From Arabidopsis thaliana (taxonomy: Eukaryota > Streptophyta > Magnoliopsida > Brassicales > Brassicaceae): a DNA stretch of 64,000 bases. The notes below the pieces were generated by a model, which saw only the letters and a list, made by a program, of their open reading frames with translations, was not told the origin of the DNA and searched no databases. The DNA is taken from contig NC_003071.7 in the NCBI RefSeq assembly GCF_000001735.4, positions 11,649,151-11,713,150 of the forward strand, written 5' to 3'. The position numbers and the translations under genes were made by a program. Below, one piece after another: positions 43,750 through 55,060 of the stretch. Position 1 is the stretch's first letter. Every line of letters starts with the position of its first letter.

Positions 43750-45481
43750 ATGAGTTTACATCTAGTGCTCTGTCTGTTTTCTTATTTGCTTTTAACACAA
43801 GTGGCCGAAGGAAACATTGATGTGAGATTTTATAACTTTTGGTTTGTTTTCATCATTCTCTAAAATTTGGTGTTTTCAATTTCTTAAGAACTTTTTTTTG
43901 CAGTCAATTTTAAAAGATTTCGATTGTGTTGATATATACAAACAACCGGCTTTCCAACATCCATTGTTGAAACACCACAAGATTCAGGTATAGTGAAATA
44001 CAGTTTCTGTAATAGAGCATAGTTAATCTTGTAGTTCTATATATAATATTTCTTAATCTTGTTATTCTTGTGCTATGGTTTTAGGAAAAATTCAGTTCAA
44101 ATGAAAAGCTTAAAAGAAAAGATGAATATCAACCAAATGAAAAATATTGTCCAAAAGGAACTGTACCAATTTTAAGACAGAGAAATGGAACTGAGAGCTT
44201 TCATCCTGACACAGTCGAATATCCTGGCCAACATGTATAAATTTCACATCACAAAAAATAGCGTTTTTCTCCTTATTTCTAGTGTTGTGTAATGAAACAT
44301 TACACTCCTTATTTTTCACGTGGTAAACAGTTTGCAGTACTCGAAAATATGTTAGATGGGAGCATCTATCGAGGAGCAGACGCTCTGATAAGTCTTCATA
44401 ATTTAACTCTACTGAATAACCAATACAGTAAAGATCAAATCTGGTTAGAGAATGGACCTCGTGATCAACTCAATAGCATACAATTTGGTTTGGCGGTAAG
44501 TTGTTAACAAAATGTGTACTTCATATTAATTATTTAGTAATTTCATACTTATATTCAAATATCTAAAGTGTTTTCATGAATTTCAAAATTTTGATACAGG
44601 TGCATCCAAGATTATATGGCGACAGTTTAACGCGATTTACAATATACTGGACAGTGAGTAAATTCATTATTTTCTCAATTATGGCAAACCAATAAATACA
44701 ATAGTTCTTTTCTTTTCTTTTTTATAATTAAAAACCAATAATCCATGATTATAAAATTAAAATAATACTTTACTCTTTTTATTTCATTAGGGAGATGGCT
44801 ATAAAAGAACTGGATGCTATAATACAAAATGTCCTGGATTCGTTATTGTTTCTCGAGTTCCCTTGATTGGAACAATTTTTGCTGATACTTCTGTTTATGG
44901 TGGTAACGAAACAGTTTATACTAATCCGAAAGTTTTTCAGGTAAAAAATTATCTACTTCATATATGTTCAATAATTTATTTCACGAGAATTTTGGAATCT
45001 CTATTTTTATAACGTAGGTTATAATTTTAAATTTTAAATTAGGCTTTGAAATACTCCAATCCATCCTAATTAGAATTTCTTGAAATTTTTAAGATTCCTT
45101 GAGTGTTTCTTCTTCAAATCACATATATACTTATAAATTTCACAGATTTTGTTTTAAGTCTTTTTCTGTTTTAAAATTATTTAGGATGGTTTCAGCGGAA
45201 ACTGGATACTAAGAATATTTGACCGAGTTGTTGGTTACTGGCCTAAAGAGTTATTTACTCACTTAAACAAAGGAGCTTCTTTGGTACGCTTTGGAGGAAA
45301 TACATTTCCATCTCCGGACGGATTTAGTCCCCCAATGGGAAATGGATATTTTCCGTCTCACGATTTTTATAAAAGTTCACATTTTTCAAAGGTCAAAGTT
45401 AAGAATTCGAACTATGAAACCATTGATTTTGAAAAACAGAGAACAAGACGTTATGCAGATTCTTACCAATTTATAGACTAA
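43750..45481 (+). CDS. Neprosin/DUF239-family secreted protein with C-terminal frameshift (At2g27320)
   Basis: Seven exons: 43750-43821, 43904-43987, 44085-44234, 44331-44495, 44600-44653, 44791-44940, 45185-45481; 323 aa. A signal peptide (MSLHLVLCLFSYLLLTQVAEG) precedes the activation-peptide region with the family motif DCVDIYKQPAF and then the neprosin domain (PGQH.FAVLENMLDGSIYRGA, WLENGPRDQLNSIQFGLAVH, DGYKRTGCYNTKCPGFV, GFSGNWILRIFDRVVGYWP). Nepenthes neprosin is a secreted glutamic peptidase; most plant relatives are uncharacterised. The frame ends at YADSYQFID, but the next 75 bases in another frame read LTYWGYN..GGPGGQCGT, the normal family C-terminus, ending at 45555. One base has apparently been lost near 45470, removing about 25 conserved residues. 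Confidence 0.88.
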
Positions 45482-45675
45482 CGTATTGGGGTTATAACCA
45501 GCATAATAGAGTATCCTTCTCTTATGGAGGACCAGGTGGACAATGTGGTACTTGATGATCAATAAATCAAATATGTATCAACCAAAGCTATATCAAATTT
45601 GCAAGAGAAATAAACTATATCCATGTTGTTGTGTATGACAAGTATTTTAAATATTTATAAGGCATTCAGGTGGAC

Positions 45676-46195
45676 AAAGATATATAAACTACCTCTTCCA
45701 ATACAAATCTTAGGCTAATTTCGTTTTCTTACAAACATCTTTGTTTTATCATTCCAATTTTATGAAATCTTCAGAAATAAAATGTGGTTCTTCCATAGAT
45801 GTATATAGAAAATTAGAGTCATGCTATGAACACAACTAATGCCCTAAACGGCGAATTCCACATAAGTAAATAAGCTTTAGATAGTTCTTAAGCGATCTTT
45901 TGGTTAGAAGTAGATACCAAAGACATGAAGAAACTAGTGAATAGATCAAGAGAACAATGGGTTAGTATGTGAAGGCAAAGAAGAAGAGGCATAATCATCC
46001 AAAAGACTCAAAGACTCTCAAGTCACGTGACTTGTATACATGATCAAACGCAAAACGCAAAACTGGTCTATGATGACTCAAAGCTCCTAACTCTAGGTGT
46101 TCGATACAACTAACTCCCCAAATCCAAATAACCTCGAAACTGGTTTGAAGGTTTTCTGAGTCTCATAATTTAACCTAACAAGTTGACAAAAGAGA
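45676..46195. repeat. Spacer copy of the 41285-42355 repeat block
   Basis: Same order of sub-blocks as at 41285-42150 (TTAGGCTAATTTC, TTCCAATTTTATG, CTCAAGTCACGTGAC, CTCCCCAAATC, CCTAACAAGTTG). It runs up to the stop codon of the RRM gene, so it includes that gene's 3' UTR and probably the neprosin gene's 3' flank. Confidence 0.65.
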
Positions 46196-46199
46196 AGTA

Positions 46200-47413
46200 T
46201 CAGCTATCACCACCTGCATGATTTGGCTTGGTGTCTGGTGGATTGTGTTTTGCAGCTTTTGTTGTGTCAAGGATCACGACCCGCCCGTCAACCAACTGTG
46301 ATCCATATAACAAGACTTCATGAAGACTAAGTAACATAACCAGTTCCAAGAGTTGACGATTTTAGATTATCTCAAGACAATAGTTCCATTATCTAACATA
46401 TCTTGTTCTAATGCTCCACCAGGGGATTCACAAGTAAATTATCAAATCTTTTTCTTCATAACAGGAGAAAGCTATAAGTTTGAAAGATCAATACTGTGAA
46501 AGGGTTTATACGAAAATCGATTCGAATGGAGTCTTTAGACTTATCTGAGATATAGAATTTCAAGCAATGAATTCTCAAATGGAGAAGGGAGTTTATACCT
46601 GGGCGTTGAGTTCTAATAAAGCTTTCTCGGCTTCTTCTTTAGATGAGAATGTGACATAAGCAAACCCTTTTGGTCTGCATCTGATTTTGTCCATTATAAC
46701 ATCCACTAAAGCAACCAAAAGTTGAAGAAGACAATCAGAATGAATGAAAATACTGAAAACCTTATGTACAAGTGTATAGACTCTTAACTATCTCAAACTA
46801 ACTCTGATAAAGATAAAGAGATATGTAAGTGAAGGTGTACAACTAAATTGCTGTTGGGATTAGAGACTGACCTTTGAGAACTTGACCATATTGAGAAAAT
46901 GCTTGGGTTAATGTTTCTTCAGTGCTTGAGAAAGATATGCCTGCAGCAAAAATCTTCAGTTCAGTGACAGTAATACAAGTCACACACAGATCAAACAAAG
47001 ACACAAAGCTTTTACATCTAAAGTTCGAAACTTTTAGATTGGTAAGACACTATGTGGTAGTTAAGCAGTAAATTCACACATACCCTATTGTTGTTTCTAT
47101 CAAAATAAGAAGAATTGGTACAATCACAGCATACATACACAATAGCTATCTCTAACCAAATTGGCACAGTCAAAGTCACAACCTTTAAGACCTCAAAAAC
47201 CAATTGAGGACATACCCGATTCAAGGAATTAGAAATCAGGAAATGGGTAGTTAGATTCGTGAAAGAAGGATTAAGAATCAGAAAAGTCGCAGATAATAAC
47301 AGAGGAAGAGGGAGAGAGAGAGAGAGAGAGAGACCTTTAACGAAAAGCGTAGAGGAGAAAGATCTGGAGAAGAGGAGAGGAGTGAAGGAGCGATAAAGGA
47401 ACTGGGTGAGCAT
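46200..47413 (-). CDS. Small organelle-type RRM RNA-binding protein (At2g27330)
   Basis: Four exons: 47413-47335, 46940-46872, 46705-46599, 46295-46200; 116 aa. The N-terminus (MLTQFLYRSFTPLLFSRSFS) is basic and Ser/Phe-rich, typical of a mitochondrial presequence. A single RRM follows with RNP2 LFVKGI and RNP1 KGFAYVTF, and a short tail ending HAGGDS. This is the layout of small plant mitochondrial or plastid glycine-poor RRM proteins linked to RNA editing or stability; the actual target is unknown. Exon 1 ends at a (GA)n run in intron 1. Its start lies about 180 bp from the PIG-L leader on the other strand, so the two share a divergent promoter region. Confidence 0.9.
47312..47332. repeat. 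(GA)n microsatellite in intron 1 of the RRM gene
   Basis: About ten GA units starting two bases from the donor site of intron 1 (in transcript sense a CT run right after the GT). A length change here could affect donor recognition. Confidence 0.9.
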
Positions 47414-47569
47414 TTCTTTTGAAGCCGTGGCTGTTGCCGCGATCTCACCGCCGGCGAAATCACACTCTATGAACTTTATTCTCGCTGTTGTTCTTCCGTT
47501 CCATTTACCATATAATAAACCAAATTTAAGTCCACGTCAGCAATTCTAACCACACTGTAAAAAAACAAA

Positions 47570-47790
47570 ACATCATCGCTCCCTGAGAGCAAAACCCTAA
47601 TCGTCGATTCTGCTACATTCTTCCGGATTCTCAGCTGCTGAAATCTCCGGTGAGTGTTCCCACACTCTGTCAATTTTGGTTATTAAAATTTTGTTTCATT
47701 TCTTTTGATTGATTTTTAGTTTAAAAATGTCAAATTGAATGCTTTTTCTCGAGAATTTGAGCTAAATTACTGCAATTTTGTTTCAGTTTT
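47570..47790 (+). promoter_or_regulatory. Leader exon and first intron of PIG-L, homologous to the OTLD1 leader
   Basis: A non-coding exon ends at 47649 (CTCCG before GTGAGT); the intron runs to 48298, with the acceptor AG directly before the ATG at 48299. The same ordered blocks appear on the minus strand at 55040-54660: TCATCGCTCCC, AAACCCTAAT, CTGCTACATTCTTCCGG, TCAGCTGCTGAAATCTCCGG, TTTTGATTGATTTTTAG, TAAAAATGTCAAATTGA, GAATTTGAGCTAAATTACT, TTTGTTTCAGTTTTCATG. An AAACCCTAA telo-box lies in the leader or just before it, as in many housekeeping genes. Confidence 0.85.
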
Positions 47791-48298
47791 CATGGGCTTC
47801 TACAGCCATCACGTCCTTCCTCATTCTTGCCATCGATCAAGCTCTTACTTTCTCAGTTCTCAGTGTCGATAGATTCTCTTCTTTGGTTTAGCTGTTCCAC
47901 TCTCTGATTTTACTTAGCTTGATCCTTCCGAATGTGAAAATGTTTCTGTTATGTTTATCTGAAATGTGGACTCATGAATCTGGAATTTGAGCAAACAAGG
48001 GTTTCTTCCGAATGTGAGCTTGAATGCTTACAAATTTTGAATCTTTTTGTTTATTTGTTTGCTCTCTTCATTTTTTAATTGATCTGGTCACCTGAAATGA
48101 GTTAAGTTCGACTTATATAGAAGCTATGTTCTGCAAATCCACATTGATGATTTTACCATTTTGTTAATTTGGATGAAGTTGATCCATCAAGAAACACTTT
48201 AAGACTTATAATTGTTGGACTTGATCTGACTTTCTTTTTGGGTACTGACCATTTATGCTGACAATTTTGTATTGATTCAATATCATTTATGGTGTCAG

Positions 48299-49970
48299 AT
48301 GGTTGTTGTTTTTCTATCTCTGATTGTTGTTATATGGGTGGCTTCTTTCTTCAAAATTTTCTTCCGAGCTACATCTATCTCCAGAGCCACTATTCTTGAT
48401 GATGGCAAGTATTTCGAAGATGATTAATAACTTCATCTTTTAAATGCTTATCCTTTTTTTTCAGAGTTTGATATCTTATTATTGTATTTGATTTCAGGGA
48501 AGAAAAATGTGATGTTTGTTATCGCACATCCTGATGATGAGTCAATGTAAGATTTTGAGATTTAATGAAATGTTAAGATTAGTACTATTGTTCTTCTTCT
48601 TATGTTTTCCTGAGTCATGGACATGCTTGACAGGTTCTTTTCTCCAACAATAAACTACTTCACTTCCACTGCCTGCAATCTTCACATCTTATGCTTCTCC
48701 ACTGGTAATAATATACCTTTCTAGGTTGCTGTTTTGCTTTCCTTTTCAAAGTTGTGGAATTGGTAAAGGACTGAGAAATTTCTAGTTTCATTGAAGAGAA
48801 GAGATTGATATCTACTTAAGTTAAACCATTAGGTTCATTTTCCATAGTAAAGATGAATTTGTTTTGTTTCAGGTAACGCTGATGGTATGGGAAGCATTAG
48901 GGACCAAGAGCTGCATCGGGCATGTGCGGTGCTCAAGGTAATCCCATTTGATAAAGAAGGAATCTGTGATAATGATTCTTGTCATTGTAATGAAGAACAT
49001 GTTTTTGCTAATATATATTGAACATGATGCAGGTTCCGCTTCAACAGTTAAAGATTCTGGACCATCCAAATTTGCAGGTTTAGTAGTTCTATTATATCTC
49101 CCCAACACATGTGTATCTTTACATTCACCATCTCATACCGAGTATATTACTATTTACTCTCTCGCAGGATGGTTTTGGGCAATTATGGAGCCACGATTTG
49201 CTAACAGAGATCATCGAAGAAGAAGTCACTAATCACTATATCCACACAGTATGACTTAAAGACACTTCAGGATATTACTTAGATATATTTCTGCATCTAA
49301 TTCTCTATGTGGTGGTTTTTTCAGATAATAACATTCGATAACTATGGTGTTTGGGGTCATTGCAATCACCGAGATGTGCATCGTGGAGTATTGTACGTCT
49401 GACTTCTTTCAATCCTTTAAGTCATAAAACCACAAAACCATTCCTCATCACTTTGTTGTACATGCAGAAAGTTCTTGCAGACTAATTCAGGAAGAAATGT
49501 CAAAGCTTGGGAACTTGTAAGTCTTTCTTTCCTTTCTCGGAACTTAAGAGTATCTGCAAGCTCCTATTGATTGTAAAATCGATTCAGCTAAAAGAATACA
49601 TGGTTTTTTGTACGTCCATCAGGTAAGCCTTAATATCTTTCGCAAGTACTGTGGACCTGTCGACATTTGGCTGTCTATTTTATCCGCCAAAAGACATCCG
49701 AGTAAGGTAATCATCATAAACAAGCAGCCTTGGAAAAGCTTCAAAGCAATGGCACAACATTTAAGCCAGTGGGTTTGGTATGTCTCTCCTTCACCAAACA
49801 TTATATATATTCTTTTTACCTTTGACCATGATGAATGTGAATAATGATAAGAACTGAAACATGAATCTCTGCGATTGTGTAGGTTTCGGAAGCTTTTTGT
49901 TTTGTTTTCAAGCTATACATATGTGAATACACTTGATAGAATCAACCCTGAGTCAAACGAGCTCTTGTAG
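48299..49970 (+). CDS. PIG-L, N-acetylglucosaminyl-phosphatidylinositol de-N-acetylase (At2g27340)
   Basis: Ten exons: 48299-48404, 48498-48546, 48634-48704, 48873-48937, 49033-49077, 49168-49248, 49325-49392, 49468-49516, 49623-49777, 49883-49970; 258 aa. An N-terminal membrane anchor (VVVFLSLIVVIWVASFF) precedes the deacetylase domain with the metal-binding AHPDDE motif (about residue 44) and the second motif GVWGHCNHRDVH, whose His residues bind zinc; GPVDIWLSILS follows. It removes the acetyl group from GlcNAc-PI at the cytosolic face of the ER, step two of GPI-anchor synthesis. Intron 1 uses a GC-AG pair (donor G|GCAAGT at 48405), the only choice that keeps the frame. All other introns are GT-AG. 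Confidence 0.95.
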
Positions 49971-50629
49971 AGTTGTTGTAGCTCGTAATGTTGGATCATT
50001 GAGACAAGTCATTGATATTTTACTTTTTCATTTCTTGTTGTCACACTAGTATATCACAAGAAGGTAAGTGTTCTTCTCTCTGATGAGACACCATTTCAAC
50101 ATGGTTTAACACTAACAACATATAACAATACAAACTTGAGAATTGAAAACTTGCTTGCTTTACACTTGGGAAAGGTCATCGAATTGGAATCAAAGTAGAC
50201 AATCATCATAGATAACATTTTTTTTCTTTATGGTACTTTTCTTGTCCACTATTATAGCATTAACAATCCTAGAACGAGCTTTCATATTTCTGGGTTTGTT
50301 CTGAGTTGGGTCTAATTTCGACACGACAATATCATGCTTGACTTGTTCTGTGTTGGAAACTTGAGAGTCTCGCAAGGGTTAGTACTTAGTAGAATTCTAC
50401 TGAAAATTTTCCCTTTTCGTCAGCTTTTGCAAAAGAAGTGTTCTTTTTCCCTCTCTTATTATTCAACTTTTACAACTAAGTACATAAACAACAAACATTT
50501 GCATACATCATGTCATGGATGCACAAGTTTATTTTTCATTATTCTGATAAGGGTAATCGCCCACCATTGATAGGAATACGAATTGGTATATCATATACTA
50601 TTAATACAGAGCAATTCATGTTACATTCT
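49971..50629. other. 3' flanks of the convergent PIG-L and OTLD1 genes
   Basis: AT-rich, no open frame with domain similarity; it should contain both 3' UTRs and poly(A) sites. Confidence 0.5.
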
Positions 50630-53213
50630 CTATTCCGTGGCTTTGCCTTTGCGTCGGTTGTTGCCGCCACAGCTCGTCTCCAGTACATAACAGACCATAG
50701 AGTCAACGTCATCCCCAAAAATGCTATAAGCTTCCATGGCCTGTGCGTAGCTAAATCCCATCGACAATACCATCTCGATACTGCTGCTCAGCACCGTCTT
50801 TTCTTTTACTGCCTCTGCTGGTTTCGAATCGCTGCCTGAAGGTCCTGCTTCAAAATTTAAAAAGCCTCAAAATGCTTTGTTTCAAGTATATTCTAGGTGA
50901 ACAGATTCAAAAAAAAAAAAAAATACTTACTAGCTCCAGAAGATGATGTCTCAGCATTCGAGGTGGATGATTCCTTTGGACCAATTCGTGGCTTAGACCA
51001 TTCCATAAGATACTCAGCACGAGAAGCTTCCATTACCGACCGCTCTATTTCCTTTTCCGTAAGCTCAAGGTCAGAGTAAAATCTCCCTTCTGCTAACAGC
51101 GCCTGGAACAGAGACATATACGTAAGCGGTAACACACTCAAGTCAGATTAGTATATCTAATTACGGATGGGAACGGGTAACTTGCATTATCAATTTGATG
51201 TTCTTGCTGAGCCTTTATAGCAGCTTTCACCTGTTCCTTGTCCACGTGTCTCTGGATTCAAAACAAGAAATATAATTTCAAAAAAACAAAGATCCGCTAC
51301 CTTTCAAATTTGAATTATGCTTGATTGCATCAGTTGAACAAAGAAGAGAAAAAGTAAAGATAGCTTAACTATACATACCCCACTAAGGCTACTAAATCCA
51401 AGTCCTGCACCAACTGTCAACCGATGTGGATCCACCAAAGAATTATAATGATTCCCGTGGTGGTAACTCAGCCTTATGGGAGGTGTATCCGTGCTGTAGT
51501 TTCCTTGAAATATGTTGATAGGCTCTGTAAGAAAAAGCAATACATTTTGTTTCATAAATTTCTTGTTACACTAAAGAACATAAAGAGCTTTCATAATGTG
51601 AATCTTAATCGCACCTGTGCTATATGAGTAAATGTGGATTGGCCTATTGTACATTTCTGCTAAAGCTTGGATCTCTACGTTGTTTCCATAGACCTATCAC
51701 AATTGTATCAAAGAGGTTTCAAAAGAGATTGTTGGAACCGAAGGCTAACAAAGTACAGCCATGGATAAGAGCAAAGCACCTTATCTCTTCTTTTCCTCTT
51801 CAAGTAAGAGGTAAAACCTTCGGTTATGAACTGAGAAAAGTGATCCCTCTCTTGTTCCTAAACCATTCATTGTGAAACCAGTAAGTTCTACAAGTTCTTA
51901 CCATTAACACTAAAAACAGTAATTCTGTGCTCCGTCCAAAACAAGGTACATGCAAAAAATATGATTATATTTACAATACCGAAGTTTAAAATGTATATCA
52001 TTAACGCATACAAGTACATGCCGTTGTTACTCTCTTTGTTTTACTCCACTTACCTTTAGATTGATGCTGTCTTGAACCCAAACACATAGTCATATATATT
52101 AGCCATCAAATGGTAAAGATTTATGCTTTTAACTATTATTCCTTTCTTGGTGGATGGTTGACTAGAAACTAAGAACGCAACACACAGCCTACCAAACAAG
52201 GTGAATAGCCTATCCATAAAGTACAATCTTAGAAACTTTACTTAATGTATCGTTGTTCCAATATATCTTTCAAGTGCAAGTCAGTTTCCTAATCTAGCTC
52301 ATGTTCTGGTCTCAAATGCTAAAATTTCGTCAAAACAACCTAGTTCAGAAGAAACAAAAGAAAAAAAATTACCATGTAATCCATGCACATTTGTCTAGCC
52401 AAGTCATATGCCTCTGAGTCCCCATATACTTGATCTGCAACAGCTCGAAAAAGACAATTTCCATCTTCCAACATCCGCCTAATTTCAAATCCTTTTGAAT
52501 ATCTAATCTCTGCTTCAAACTGGTGTTCTCTTTCCTGTGAGAGAGGAGAGGAATTAAATAATGACTAAGAATCCGAGCAGTCAAAACATTTTTATTTCAG
52601 AAAACAAACTTACCAAGCCAGAGCCAGGATGAGAGGGCACATAGCATGGCATATGCTCATCAGAACTATTATAGCCCTCGTTCTCACTGTGTGATCTTGG
52701 AGAAGAAGGATGTGATCCAGTTGGCGAACTCCTACTGGAAACAAGAGAGCGAGGCCCAGCAGCTCTTCGTGTTGGTCCAATTCGTAAAGCGCCAAAACTT
52801 CCCAAAACCGATCTGTTACTACCAGGATTGACAGTGGAAGAAGGTTTTGGTGGTGGAGCTGGTACGGGTGGTGAATCAGAGTTACTGCCACCGCTAACTG
52901 GAGAATCACAATCTATACCTTCACTTTGAACATGAACATTTTCTGCAACTACCAACCCTTCATCATCTTCTCTATCCGCAGGTTCATCACTGTCCACAGC
53001 TACATCTTTAGCATCAGAACACTCTGCTTTTTCAACTACAGTAACCTCTTCTTGTTTCTCATCCGTAATTTCTTCATCTATAGTAACAGGAGGAACCGGA
53101 ATATTATTGTTTATCTGTGTTTCTGATCCCGAGGAAGAACTAGATGAGGAAGAAGGACGGCTAGAGTTGGAAGAACTGCCTGATGAACCTCTTTGAACCA
53201 AAATCCGAGTCAT
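50630..53213 (-). CDS. OTLD1: OTLD1, otubain-like histone deubiquitinase (At2g27350)
   Basis: Eight coding exons: 53213-52614, 52534-52373, 51857-51780, 51693-51615, 51524-51379, 51251-51186, 51102-50931, 50844-50630; 505 aa, as known for OTLD1. A Ser-rich, acidic, low-complexity N-terminal 200 residues precede the OTU cysteine-protease domain, with the catalytic Asp/Cys segment LEDGNCLFRAVADQVYGD and the His in HYNSL. A helical linker with LTEKEIERSVMEASRAEYL follows, then a C-terminal UBA-like domain (MVLSMGFSYAQAMEAYSIFG). OTLD1 removes ubiquitin from histone H2B and works with the demethylase KDM1C/LDL1 to silence target genes. The intron at 51103-51185 is GC-AG (donor AAT|GCAAGT). A 1.67-kb intron sits in the leader. 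Confidence 0.97.
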
Positions 53214-55060
53214 GCTGCTTCTTAAGTCTTTGCTGTCCTAATCAAAGATGAAAGATTAGAGAATATCCCAAGGTTTGTCCCTAGTTCTTGCTTTAGGACC
53301 TACGATAACAATCCCTTGAGAGAGGGATTCCTTCCAACCGTTCTCCACCTCGCAGCAAAACGTTCTCTGCATTCCCCTACCAATCATCAAGATTCCCAAG
53401 TTTTCTTGGAATTTAGATCCGAAAAATTCCCCAAAAACAACCACCTTTACAATCTCTACTTAACCATACAGAACCAATATCGAAACACACATGAAAACTG
53501 ACACAAGTTGCAGTAGTTTAGCTCAAATTCTCCTCTTTTCCCGATATAGGAGGAAGCTATAAACATGACCAAACAACACAAAAACCAATCAAATTGACCA
53601 CACAACAAAAAACAACACGACAACATTCTCTGCATTCCGCTGGCAACCATCAAGAATCCCAAGTTTTTAAACAATCAAACAACACCTTCTGATTTTCTTA
53701 GCAAATTACATCCGAAACATTCCCCAAAGACACCACCTTTACTATCTCTCTACTTGACCGTTGTGAATCAATATCGAAAACTTAAACAGAGTTGCAGTAA
53801 TTTAGCTCAAATTCCCTTCTTTTCTTCGAACCCATATCGGAAAAAACTACAAGATTGACCAATCAAATTGACAACACAATACAAAAACACAACAACGTTC
53901 TCTGCATTCCGCTAGCAATCATCAAGATTCCCAAGTTCTTAGACAATCTAACAACAGTTTCGAGTTTGTTGCAAATTAGATCCAAAACATTCTCCAAAGA
54001 CAACACCTTTACTATCTCTACTTAACCTTCTGATACAAAAACACAACAACGTTCTCTGCATTCCGCTAGCAATCATCAAGATTCCCAAGTTCTTAGACAA
54101 TCTAACAACACTTTCTAGTTTGTTGCAAATTAGATCCAAAACATTCTCCAAAGACAACACCTTTACTATCTCTACTTAACCTTCTGATACAAAAACACAA
54201 CAACGTTCTCTGCATTCCGCTAGCAATCATCAAGATTCCCAAGTTCTTAGACAATCTAACAACACTTTCTAGTTTGTTGCAAATTAGATCCAAAACATTC
54301 TCCAAAGACAACACCTTTACTATCTCTACTTAACCTTCTGATACAAAAACACAACAACGTTCTCTGCATTCCGCTAGCAATCATCAAGATTCCCAAGTTC
54401 TTAGACAATCTAACAACACTTTCTAGTTTGTTGCAAATTAGATCGGAAACATTTCCCAAAGACAACACCTTTACTATCTCTACTTAACCTTCTGATACAA
54501 AAACACAACAACGTTCTCTGCATTCCGCTAGCAATCATCAAGATTTTTCCAAGTTCTTAGACAATCTAACAACACTTTCTAGTTTCTAGCAAATTAGATC
54601 CGAAACATTCCCTAAAGACAACACCTTTACTATCTCTACTTAACCAATATCGAACCAATATCGAAACACACATGAAAACTGAAACAAAGTTGCAGAGTAA
54701 TTTAGCTCAAATTCCTCTATTTTCTTGGAAACGATACCGGGAAAAAAAAAGCTATAAACTTGACCACATAACACACAAAACCCAAATCAATTTGACATTT
54801 TTAGCCTAAAAATCAATCAAAAGAAAGGGATCGAAATGAAATAAAACGATCATTAAATGGCGATAATCGAAACCCTAGAAGTTGACCACAGTATGGAAAA
54901 GCTCACCGGAGATTTCAGCAGCTGAGAATACCGATTCGAGATCCGTCAGAGATAGAACAAGTTTCCGGAAGAATGTAGCAGAAATCGAAACAATTAGGGT
55001 TTGGCGAGAAGAAGAATGTAAAATTGGGAGCGATGATTTTTTTTTGTTTGATTGAAAAAA
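53214..55060 (-). promoter_or_regulatory. OTLD1 5' leader with long repeat-filled intron
   Basis: The leader exon ends at 54907 (CTCCG before GTGAGC) and the second exon starts at 53237 (AG at 53239-53238), 24 bases before the ATG. The intron of about 1.67 kb carries the 154-bp tandem array. The outer part (55040-54660) is the inverted counterpart of the PIG-L leader and first intron. Confidence 0.8.
53300..54640. repeat. Tandem repeat array (154-bp period) in the OTLD1 leader intron
   Basis: The landmark CGTTCTCTGCATTCCGCTAG recurs at about 53895, 54049, 54203, 54357 and 54511, a strict 154-bp period; several adjoining units are nearly identical. Diverged copies occur near 53355 and 53620, so at least seven units exist. 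A second unit type (GTTGCAGTAATTTAGCTCAA) recurs near 53505, 53795 and 54690, pointing to an older repeat of about 290 bp from which the 154-bp unit was later amplified. Open frames inside it are repeat artefacts. Confidence 0.92.

Noticed and set aside
44292-44330. Alternative start for the neprosin gene at an internal ATG
   Set aside because: The ATG at 44292 lies in an intron; the acceptor AG at 44329-44330 joins exon 3 to FAVLENM in frame, and the signal peptide at 43750 is the proper start.
53948-54468. Three similar 70-codon frames on the minus strand
   Set aside because: They are the same frame repeated by the 154-bp tandem array in the OTLD1 leader intron, spaced exactly 154 bp; a by-product of the repeat, not genes.
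53300-54640. CRISPR-like appearance of regularly spaced repeats
   Set aside because: The repeats are contiguous 154-bp units without unique spacers, in a plant intron; a minisatellite explains them.
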